This document shows positions 1 through 8,021 of a stretch of 64,000 nucleotides of DNA, in pieces (position 1 is the first letter of the stretch; every line of letters begins with the position of its first letter). The stretch is taken from assembly GCA_963715565.1 (NCBI GenBank), contig OY970256.1, positions 4,030,001 through 4,094,000 on the forward strand, given 5' to 3'. The notes under the pieces were generated by a model. That model was not told where the DNA came from. It was given only the letters and a program-made list of their open reading frames with translations, and made no database searches. The DNA comes from JACVRN01 sp963715565 (GTDB taxonomy: Bacteria; Acidobacteriota; Blastocatellia; Pyrinomonadales; Pyrinomonadaceae). Made by a program: the position numbers and the translations under genes.

Positions 1-372
1 ATTGAAAAGCATTTTTTGAGCCTTTGATAGCTGCCGGTCGCGCAACAAAGCCTTCCCCGGAAAATCTCTACCTTGCACCTTTCTTCACCTCCTCAGCCGC
101 CATCCAACGGAAAATTGTTGCTATTGACAACATCGTTATTCAAGTTATGGTGGCACTGACCTATTCAACTTTCATGGCACAATTATCTTATCTGCATGTG
201 CGCGCTCTCACAATAAAGGAACTAGACATAGTTCTTGCTAAACAAGCCTTTTATTTCATAAGCTAATCTAGAATTTGATCACCGTATGCGGCTACCAAGT
301 CACAGTCCCCTTACGATAACCTTGCTGCTCATAAGCCATCGTATTTCGCCTAACTAATTGGAGTACTCTCAC
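1..372. other. Left-edge non-coding stretch
   Basis: No convincing gene is visible. An 80-codon open frame (24-266) has no ribosome site and an unremarkable composition. The right end carries the ribosome binding site (GGAG at 360-363) of the TIR-WD40 gene, so its promoter probably lies here. Confidence 0.5.
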
Positions 373-3300
373 ATGAGCAAAAATGAAGTATCTCAAAACA
401 TGCCTGATCAGCCTCCGCCACAGGTATCAAGAAAAGGTCTCGCAAGAAAGATGCAGGCGTTAATTGATAAAGGGCGTGCCTTCCTTCTTGGGTATGATCT
501 CTTTATCTCATACCGCCGGTCGGACGCAAACGGCTATGCGTTGCGTCTGGCGAACCAGCTAATCAAGCAGGGGTTCCGCTGTTATCTGGATCAGTTCTCT
601 TCAACAGCCGACCGGAACTTACCGGAAGCAGTCAAGTACGCGCTTCGTCATAGCACCGGTATGGTCATCATCGGCTCACCGGGCGCGCTTGAGTCGGAGG
701 CCATTGCTGAGGAGGTCTCCATCTTCTCACAGCTCGCGCGGCCAATCCTTCCTATCAACGTCGAAGGGAGCTTGAGCGATAACACGTGGAATGGCCGCAT
801 CGCCGGTATTTCCAGAACTGACGAGACGATGGAGGCTCTTGACAGAGGGAGACCCTCGCGGCAGGTGCTCACGCGCCTCAATGACTCGGCTGATTTTCGG
901 CGACGCAATAATCAATTGAAGCGCTTCTTCTTTAGCCTGCTCGCGGCCATTATCCTCGTCATTCTGGCAGGCATCGGGGCATCGGCTTACTACGTCCGCA
1001 AAGCCGGTAATGCCCTGATATTGGCGCAACAGGCAGAACAGTCACGGAAGGACGCGGAGGCGGCAGCGCAGGCAGCCAATGAGCAGAAGGCGACTGCCGA
1101 GGCTTTACTCAAAACCGCGAAAGAAAATTTGGGCACCGCTGAGTGGTCTTTGGCTGGAGCGGACATTGCCACAGAGAGAGCTGAGGCCGGTGCCAAGACA
1201 GCGCAGGAGCAGGAGCAAATAGCCAGAGCGCGCGCCGAAGAGCAGACGCTGATCGCCGAGCGCCAGCGCCGCGTGGCCGTCTCGCAGGAATTGGCCGGGA
1301 AAGCTATCTCACAGTTAAACATTGATCCTGAAGTGAGCGTATTGCTTGCTCGCGACGCATACGCAGCGAACCCCAACGAGCAAATTGCAAGTGTCCTGCG
1401 GCGCTCGCTGCTGGCCTCCCATATACGCTCTGTCATCACGGATGATGAAACTTATCAGAGCGCCACCATCTTCGATGACGAAGGCAAGAACGCAGCGACC
1501 GTCAATAAAGAGACAGGAGAAATTAAGGTCTGGGAGGCGAGTACAGGCGCGCTCCTTGCAACCCTGACAACGGGGGATGAGACGAAAGCCGATTCCGAAC
1601 AGTCGAATGGCTGGAAGTTGTCCACGATTGCTTTCAGCCCTGACGGCAAGCACATCGCCGGAGCAGGCCGCGACGAGCTGGCCTATCTATGGACATGGCA
1701 GGATAAGTCCTCAAGTAAACAGCCGAAGGTGTTAAAGGGTAGCGAGGCGGCGGGATTCCGCGAAGCAAGTTGTTATCCGCAGAAGGGTAGCTGTCGAATC
1801 TCGCTTATCTCATTTAGCCATGATAGTCGTTATGTCGCAATCGGCGGCGATAGAGGCTCCATTTTGGTGTGGGACATATACGGGAACCTGTATAAGCGGC
1901 TCTTAAAGCATGATGCCGCGATTAACAACCTTAAGTTCAGCCCCAAAGGTTATTACCTCATCTCGACGGGAGCAGATAACCAGATATTGCGTTGGGACTT
2001 GAGCCGCCGCGACGCGGAGCAGGAGCCGTTTCTTTTTCAGAGCCCTCTCGGCAGACTTCCACCCCTGGACAACGACAAAGTCGGCGGGCAGCCCGTCCCG
2101 CCGGGCTTCTATAGAATCGATAGCATCTCGTTCAACGACTCCGGCACTTATGTCGTGACAACCGTTAACCCCAACAACGGAGGCTACGGGTGTGGAGCAC
2201 CGTGCCATTTGATAGCGGTCTATGACGTGGAGGGCGGGAACATAAGCTCCCTGTTGTCGTTGGGCCATACGGCCACAATCAATGAAGCCTCTTTCAGCCG
2301 CGACCCGAAGAGCCGCTATGTCATCTCGGCTAGTTTGGACAACACGGTACGCATTTGGGACTGGCAATCAGATAGAGAAGGTCGCTACCCGTTGATTCTG
2401 CACGACCACGAAGGCGCTGTGCTTAGCGCCGCCTTCAGTCTCGACGGGGAGTACATCGTCACGGGCGGCGACGACGGAGAAGTGCGCTTCTGGCGTGCGG
2501 GGACGGTGCTTGAACGCGCCATGTTCAGTCACTTATCTCGAACTCAAGTCTCCGCGATGCCGTGGTTAGTCACCTCGTTTCTAGGACACAAAGGGGGCGT
2601 CTACATAAAGTTCAATCGAAAAGGCGATTCCCTCATCACCAGTGGCTCCGACGGTACGGGGCGACTTTGGGACGCCCGCTTGGGACGTGTCGGGGACACC
2701 TTCAGTGAGGGTGGCGACGTCACAAGCACAGCCTTCAGCCCTGACGGGATGCATATTATCACCGTTGACAACGGCGATAGGGTGAATTTATGGAGGAAAG
2801 ACGTCACGGGCAAGTTCCGATTTGTTGCCGAATTAAGAGGAAAGAATATCTTCAAGTTCAACACTGCATCCTTTAGTCCTGACGGGAAACACGTCCTTGC
2901 CGCCGGGACAAGAGGGGACAACTCGCAGGTCGTGCAAATCTGGGACTGGCAGACGGACGCCGGACAGGAGAAGGAGCCTGCGTTCGTCGTCAAGGATGGC
3001 GGCCAGGCTGAACTGAGCACTACTGCCTTCAGCCACGACAAAGAAGGGCGCTTTGTCCTCATGACCAGCGGCTATATGACCGGCGACAAGAAAAATTTCA
3101 ACATGGTGCGCATCTGGGATAGGACAAAGCCTAGAGGTAATACTCCTCTGGCTACCATCGGACCGTTGGCGGAGACGGTGGGAAGTGCTGCTTTCAGTTT
3201 CGACGCCGACAGCCGGTACATAGCAATTGCAACTACTAAGGGAGTCCGAATCTATGACTGGCAGACGGACAGCGAAAATCCTAAATACATTCTGGGTAAG

Positions 3301-3849
3301 CCTGAGCCAACACATGGACTCTATTTTAATGCGGTCTTCAGTCCGAATGAGCAATACGTGGCAGCTATTTACGCCACCACGGTCAAGCTATGGAGATGGC
3401 AGACAGAGGAAGGGAGAAAACATCCGCTGGTCATGCAGCTCAGTAAGTTTAACGGTCCCGGTGCCATGCAGACAGTGGAGTTTAATGCCGATAGCAGCCT
3501 GCTTGTCACAAACGGCGGTGATAACATCACGCGCTTATGGGACGTGCTCACAGGAAGCCTTCTCTTATCTCTGGGCGGGGAGTTTGGCACGCCTACTACG
3601 TATCGAACGAGCGCTTCGTTTGGTCCGGATAACAGCAGCATCCTTACGACGAACGAAAGGGAGGTGCGAATTTACGAGTGCCCGGAATGCCAAGGGCCAA
3701 ATAGTTTGCGCAATCTGGTCCGCGAGCGTATTTCACCACAAGCGTTTTTGAGGGGGTCCTCAAATCTATTGAGACAACTTGAGTCTCGAACTAACCGCCC
3801 GGCCTTGCCCACAATGACTCGCGCCAGAGGTAAAACTCGAAGGGAATAA
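373..3849 (+). CDS. TIR - transmembrane - coiled coil - WD40 repeat protein
   Basis: Large signalling or effector protein of 1158 residues. Residues about 41-170 are a TIR domain (YDLFISYRRSDA start, Glu-rich SEAIAEEVSIF helix). A hydrophobic segment near 184-208 should anchor it in the inner membrane. An Ala/Glu/Gln-rich coiled coil follows (about 215-315), then a long run of WD40 blades (about 365-1090) with repeated FSPDG and W-D endings. TIR domains either mediate assembly or cleave NAD+; WD40 propellers usually sense or scaffold, so ligand-triggered TIR action at the membrane is an inference. ATG 373 is chosen because GGAG sits nine bases upstream; an in-frame TTG at 358 would add five residues. 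The next gene is a tiny Cys-rich protein. Possible roles are defence or regulated cell death, or ordinary signalling. Confidence 0.88.
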   Translation: MSKNEVSQNMPDQPPPQVSRKGLARKMQALIDKGRAFLLGYDLFISYRRSDANGYALRLANQLIKQGFRCYLDQFSSTADRNLPEAVKYALRHSTGMVIIGSPGALESEAIAEEVSIFSQLARPILPINVEGSLSDNTWNGRIAGISRTDETMEALDRGRPSRQVLTRLNDSADFRRRNNQLKRFFFSLLAAIILVILAGIGASAYYVRKAGNALILAQQAEQSRKDAEAAAQAANEQKATAEALLKTAKENLGTAEWSLAGADIATERAEAGAKTAQEQEQIARARAEEQTLIAERQRRVAVSQELAGKAISQLNIDPEVSVLLARDAYAANPNEQIASVLRRSLLASHIRSVITDDETYQSATIFDDEGKNAATVNKETGEIKVWEASTGALLATLTTGDETKADSEQSNGWKLSTIAFSPDGKHIAGAGRDELAYLWTWQDKSSSKQPKVLKGSEAAGFREASCYPQKGSCRISLISFSHDSRYVAIGGDRGSILVWDIYGNLYKRLLKHDAAINNLKFSPKGYYLISTGADNQILRWDLSRRDAEQEPFLFQSPLGRLPPLDNDKVGGQPVPPGFYRIDSISFNDSGTYVVTTVNPNNGGYGCGAPCHLIAVYDVEGGNISSLLSLGHTATINEASFSRDPKSRYVISASLDNTVRIWDWQSDREGRYPLILHDHEGAVLSAAFSLDGEYIVTGGDDGEVRFWRAGTVLERAMFSHLSRTQVSAMPWLVTSFLGHKGGVYIKFNRKGDSLITSGSDGTGRLWDARLGRVGDTFSEGGDVTSTAFSPDGMHIITVDNGDRVNLWRKDVTGKFRFVAELRGKNIFKFNTASFSPDGKHVLAAGTRGDNSQVVQIWDWQTDAGQEKEPAFVVKDGGQAELSTTAFSHDKEGRFVLMTSGYMTGDKKNFNMVRIWDRTKPRGNTPLATIGPLAETVGSAAFSFDADSRYIAIATTKGVRIYDWQTDSENPKYILGKPEPTHGLYFNAVFSPNEQYVAAIYATTVKLWRWQTEEGRKHPLVMQLSKFNGPGAMQTVEFNADSSLLVTNGGDNITRLWDVLTGSLLLSLGGEFGTPTTYRTSASFGPDNSSILTTNEREVRIYECPECQGPNSLRNLVRERISPQAFLRGSSNLLRQLESRTNRPALPTMTRARGKTRRE

Positions 3850-3930
3850 GGCACCAATGTGCTTAACACCTTATAGCGCATTTGAGAGAAAAGGTCATAA
3901 TCACTATTAGCTGACGCAGGAGTAGTAGCA

Positions 3931-4173
3931 ATGCCAGTTCACCCAACAGGATGGTCAGGAAGGGCAGTAGTTCCCTGCTCACATTGCAATTCAGGAGACA
4001 ACGGGCCAGAACCGGGTATTTGCCATAGAAATATGTTTGGCGATAACTCTATAGAATCTACAGCTTGTTCTCGCTGCATGGATGCACACTCAGAAGGCTT
4101 TTTGAAGCATATGTTAAATGCCCGTAGAACTCCGTGTAGTTATTGTGATGGCAAGGGATATAGGGCAGTTTAA
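3931..4173 (+). CDS. Small Cys-rich zinc-ribbon-like protein
   Basis: An 80-residue protein with three CxxC pairs: PCSHC, ACSRC and PCSYCDGKGYR. The last resembles the CxxCxGxG zinc-binding repeat of DnaJ-type chaperones, so metal binding is likely. No wider family is recognised. A good ribosome site (AGGAG at 3918-3922) stands eight bases before the ATG, which supports translation. It lies 81 bases after the TIR-WD40 gene on the same strand and may be co-transcribed with it. Function unknown. Confidence 0.6.
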   Translation: MPVHPTGWSGRAVVPCSHCNSGDNGPEPGICHRNMFGDNSIESTACSRCMDAHSEGFLKHMLNARRTPCSYCDGKGYRAV

Positions 4174-4482
4174 TCGTAAACCAATCCTTACACAGTATTA
4201 GGGGAGAGTGGTTTACCTTAAAATTCTCATTCCGGTTTCATTATCAACGCACATAATGACTGTTATAGGCAGTATTGATTTCTAGTAGCGATAAAACCTG
4301 CGATGATGATTTTCACCCCTTCTGCTCCTAATCAGCAGAAACTATCAATCTAGCTATAGGCTGTTGGTAGCTCCAGAAATTGCCCTCGTAGTAATATAGA
4401 AGCTATGACTGTATAATCTTCACGTTCCCTGAACCCCCCCCACATTTTAATACCTATTATATTCTGCTGGATAATTATAATT
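4174..4482. other. AT-rich intergenic region
   Basis: No gene seen. The stretch is clearly more AT-rich than its neighbours, with a TATATTCT / TAATTATAATT run just before the histidine kinase start that could hold its promoter. No strong hairpin was noticed. Confidence 0.4.
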
Positions 4483-7416
4483 ATGCCTATTGAATCGCCG
4501 CTAGAGGGATTGCCTGACAATAAAACCACCAAAGATTTGCTTGCTGATTTAAAAAGCCCCGAACTGGCGCCCTACTGGCTGACGGCCATCATCGATTCGG
4601 CGGACGATGCCATTATCAGCAAGACGCTCGAAGGCATTATCACGAGCTGGAATAAGGGGGCGGAACGCATCTTCGGCTACACGGCAGAAGAGGCGGTCGG
4701 GCAACCCGTGACTATCCTGATTCCACCGGATCACCTTGACGAAGAGCCTACCATCCTTGCGAAACTCCGCGACGGCGAGCGCATAGAGCACTATGAAACC
4801 GTAAGAGTGCGGAAGGATGGCACGCTCGTTGACATCTCCCTCACCGTTTCGCCCATCAGAAGTCCTACTGGTCATATAATCGGCGCCTCGAAGATAGCAC
4901 GCGACATCACAGAGCACAGGCTTGTGGAGGCGGCCCTCAGCGCTCAGGCCGAGGTTATAAAGCAGGCTTATGACGCGATCTTCTTACGCGACTCCGCGAA
5001 CGCCATTACGCTCTGGAACAAGGGAGCGGAGAGGACCTACGGCTACACGCAAGGTGAGGCGCTCGGGCGCTCCCCGCATGAGTTGCTCAAGACAGTGCCG
5101 CCGGTCCCACTGGAAGAGATTTACAAGAGCCTGCGGCGCGACGGCTACTGGGAGGGGGAGCTTAAGCACACGTGCAAGGACGGCGAGCAGATTATCGTCG
5201 AGACTCGTTGGGCGACCCTGTGCAACGTGCGGGGAGAGATCACGTCCATTCTGGAGATTACACGCAACGTGACAGAGCGCAAGCGTGCTGAGGAAAAACT
5301 GCTTCAAGCTGCTGCCATTATCGAAAACTCGGACGACGCGATTATCAGTAAAGACTTGAACGGCGTCATCCTCAGCTGGAATCCGGGGGCTGAGAGGCTT
5401 TACGGCTACACCGCGGCGGAAATCGTTGGTCAATCAGTCACGATGCTGATCCCGGCCGACCGCCCTGACGAGGAGCCGCGCATACTAGAGCATATCCGGC
5501 GCGGAGAGCGCATGGATCACTATGAAACTGTGCGCCGGCGTAAGGACGGGACGATCATCGACGTGTCGCTCACTGTCTCGCCAGTGAAGGATGCCGAGGG
5601 GCGTGTCGTTGGCGCGTCAAAGATCGCCCGCGACATTACCGCGCGCAAGCTCGCCGAAAAGCAGTTGAGCGAGCAGGCGGAGATAATTGAGACGGTGAAC
5701 CGCCTCGGGCAGACGCTCGCCGGCGAACTGGACCTGCACAAGCTCGTGCAGGCCGTGACCGACGCTGCCACCGAAATCTCAAACGCACAATTCGGCTCCT
5801 TCTTCTACAACGTGCTGGATGAAGCAGGCGCGAGCTACATGCTCTACACTCTGTCGGGGGTGTCGCGTGAAGCGTTCGCCCATCTTCCTATGCCTCGTGC
5901 CACAGACCTCTTCGGTCCGACCTTTCGTGGCGAAGACAGGATACTGATCGACGACGTGAAAAAAGACCCACGCTACGGTAAGAACTCGCCTTACTACGGG
6001 ATGCCGGAGGGTCACTTACATGTGACGAGCTACCTTGCAGTGCCGATCGTCTCCCGCTCGGGAGAAGTCTATGGCGGTCTCTTCTTCGGGCATTCGGAGG
6101 AGGGCGTCTTCACCGAACGTGCGGCGCGTATAGTTGAGGGGTTGGCGGCGCAGGCGGCGGTCGCGATGGACAACGCAAGGCTCTTCGATGCGCTCAAGCG
6201 TGCGCGTACCGAGGCGGAAACAGCCGCCGCCGAACAAGAACGACTGTACAGACAGGCGCAGGAGTCCAGCCGATTGAAGGACGAGTTCCTTGCAACCGTC
6301 TCGCACGAACTGCGCACCCCGCTGACGGCCATACTCGGGTGGGCGCACATGCTGCGCTCCGGGCAGATTAACGGTGACAGCACGACTAAAGCACTTGAGA
6401 CGATAGAGAGAAACGCGCGGGCGCAGGGGCAGCTTATAGACGACCTCTTAGACGTCTCCCGTATTGTTACGGGCAAGCTACGAATCGACGTCCGGCCTGT
6501 TGACCCGAACTCTTTCATAGAGGCGGCTATAGAAGCCGTGAGGCCGGCAGCTGAAGCCAAGGGCGTGCGTGTGCAGAAGATTATGGATACAGGCGTGGTT
6601 TCGGTTGCGGGTGATCCTGTAAGGCTCCAGCAGGTGGTCTGGAATCTGCTCTCGAACGCCATCAAGTTCACCCCCAGAGGCGGGCGTGTGCAAATCAAGC
6701 TCGAACGCGTGAACTCTCACATAGAGATAGCCGTCAGCGACACGGGCTCAGGGATAACGCCGGAGTTTTTACCTCACGTCTTCGACCGCTTCAGGCAGGC
6801 GGACCAGCGCACTGCACGCCTGTATGGAGGGATGGGTCTGGGCCTTTCAATCGTACGCCATCTGGTAGAGCTACACGGAGGTACCGTCAGGGCCGAGAGC
6901 GCAGGTCTGGGAGAAGGTTCGACCTTTACGGTGCTGCTCCCAGTTGCTGCGGTCTACCAGGCTGAGGCGGCAGATCAAAGGGTGCATCCGACTGCAAGAG
7001 ACACTTTGCCTTCTTATGAATGCGCGGAAAGACTCGACGGGGTGCGCGTGCTTGTGGTGGACGATGAGCCAGATACGCGGGAGTTATTGAAAGCAGGGCT
7101 GGGGCAATGCGGGGCAGAAGTCTCGGTGACTGCATCGGCGTCAGAAGCGCTGGCAGCAATCGAACTAGCCATACCCGACCTTATCATCAGCGACATAGGG
7201 ATGCCGGACGTAGACGGATATGAGTTGATGAGACAGATCAGGAACCTGTCGATCGACAAAGGCGGGAAGATACCGGCCATCGCGTTAACGGCGTATGCGA
7301 GAACGGAGGACAGGCTACAGGCGCTTCGAGCCGGCTACCAAATGCACGTGACGAAGCCCGTGGAGTTGGCCGAACTGGTCGCTGTTGCATCCAGCCTTGT
7401 TGAACGGGGCAGTTGA
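4483..7416 (+). CDS. Hybrid sensor histidine kinase, PAS-PAS-PAS-GAF-HisKA-HATPase-REC
   Basis: Cytoplasmic hybrid kinase of 977 residues with no membrane segment. Three PAS domains (about 33-150, 155-270, 272-395) precede a GAF domain (about 405-565). The HisKA box is ATVSHELRTPL with phospho-acceptor His608; the ATPase part shows the N box (LLSNAIKFT), DTGSGI and GMGLGLSIV. A C-terminal receiver domain has VLVVDDEPDT, phospho-acceptor Asp904 (SDIGMPDVDG) and the conserved HVTKP lysine. PAS1 and PAS3 are near copies of each other (DDAIISK..G.I.SWN.GAER), an internal duplication. A stand-alone receiver follows 92 bases downstream and is the likely partner. The ligand cannot be told from sequence. 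No strong ribosome site precedes the ATG. Confidence 0.93.
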   Translation: MPIESPLEGLPDNKTTKDLLADLKSPELAPYWLTAIIDSADDAIISKTLEGIITSWNKGAERIFGYTAEEAVGQPVTILIPPDHLDEEPTILAKLRDGERIEHYETVRVRKDGTLVDISLTVSPIRSPTGHIIGASKIARDITEHRLVEAALSAQAEVIKQAYDAIFLRDSANAITLWNKGAERTYGYTQGEALGRSPHELLKTVPPVPLEEIYKSLRRDGYWEGELKHTCKDGEQIIVETRWATLCNVRGEITSILEITRNVTERKRAEEKLLQAAAIIENSDDAIISKDLNGVILSWNPGAERLYGYTAAEIVGQSVTMLIPADRPDEEPRILEHIRRGERMDHYETVRRRKDGTIIDVSLTVSPVKDAEGRVVGASKIARDITARKLAEKQLSEQAEIIETVNRLGQTLAGELDLHKLVQAVTDAATEISNAQFGSFFYNVLDEAGASYMLYTLSGVSREAFAHLPMPRATDLFGPTFRGEDRILIDDVKKDPRYGKNSPYYGMPEGHLHVTSYLAVPIVSRSGEVYGGLFFGHSEEGVFTERAARIVEGLAAQAAVAMDNARLFDALKRARTEAETAAAEQERLYRQAQESSRLKDEFLATVSHELRTPLTAILGWAHMLRSGQINGDSTTKALETIERNARAQGQLIDDLLDVSRIVTGKLRIDVRPVDPNSFIEAAIEAVRPAAEAKGVRVQKIMDTGVVSVAGDPVRLQQVVWNLLSNAIKFTPRGGRVQIKLERVNSHIEIAVSDTGSGITPEFLPHVFDRFRQADQRTARLYGGMGLGLSIVRHLVELHGGTVRAESAGLGEGSTFTVLLPVAAVYQAEAADQRVHPTARDTLPSYECAERLDGVRVLVVDDEPDTRELLKAGLGQCGAEVSVTASASEALAAIELAIPDLIISDIGMPDVDGYELMRQIRNLSIDKGGKIPAIALTAYARTEDRLQALRAGYQMHVTKPVELAELVAVASSLVERGS

Positions 7417-7508
7417 CGGAGCATAAAAACTGAGGCACAAAATTAAGCCCGCAGATTTTGGGCCTCCAAGTTCGTTTAATTATCAAGGTGGGAAGAGAGG
7501 GCACTCAA

Positions 7509-7886
7509 GTGCAGACGATTTTAATCGCAGAGGACAACGATGACCTGCGTGCCATGATAAAGGAGTTACTCGAAGCAAGGGGCTACGGCGTGCTGGAAGC
7601 GGCGGATGGACATGAGGCAGCTGCTATGGCCCTCAGTGAGCACCCTGATTTAGTCCTCATGGATTTAGGGCTGCCTGGTACCGATGGACTCTCAGCGGTC
7701 GCCGAGATAAGAAAGAAAGTTCCTGTTGTCGAAATGCCTATCATAATCATTTCAGCGTACGACAGGCTCGAGTACCGCACTGAAGCTATAAGCGCAGGGT
7801 GCAGCGGATATGTAACAAAGCCCCTGGACCCTACTTCATTGGTTGAAACAATCAAACTATTACTGCGGCCCGAACAATCTGCATAA
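7509..7886 (+). CDS. Single-domain response regulator (CheY-like receiver)
   Basis: Receiver-only protein of about 125 residues: ILIAEDNDD acidic pocket, phosphorylation site in DLVLMDLGLPG, and GYVTKP with the conserved lysine. There is no output domain, so it probably relays phosphate or acts by protein contact. The start is taken as GTG 7509 after a GAGAGGGC ribosome-site-like stretch; an in-frame TTG at 7458 would add 17 residues that do not look like receiver sequence. It follows the hybrid histidine kinase and most likely receives phosphate from it or competes with its own receiver. Confidence 0.88.
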   Translation: MQTILIAEDNDDLRAMIKELLEARGYGVLEAADGHEAAAMALSEHPDLVLMDLGLPGTDGLSAVAEIRKKVPVVEMPIIIISAYDRLEYRTEAISAGCSGYVTKPLDPTSLVETIKLLLRPEQSA

Positions 7887-8021
7887 TTAGCACATAATCA
7901 CTATTATCATCCGTGATAACGTGAAACGTCGCTGACTGCTAAGAGAATCGTCGCGCAACTGTGGCGCAAATCATAAAGCCGAAATTTTAAGGATAATATG
8001 GTGCGCTCAAGTATGGGAGTG

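Noticed and set aside
24..266. An 80-codon open frame at the left edge
   Set aside because: No ribosome site, no recognisable domain and ordinary composition; not supported as a gene.
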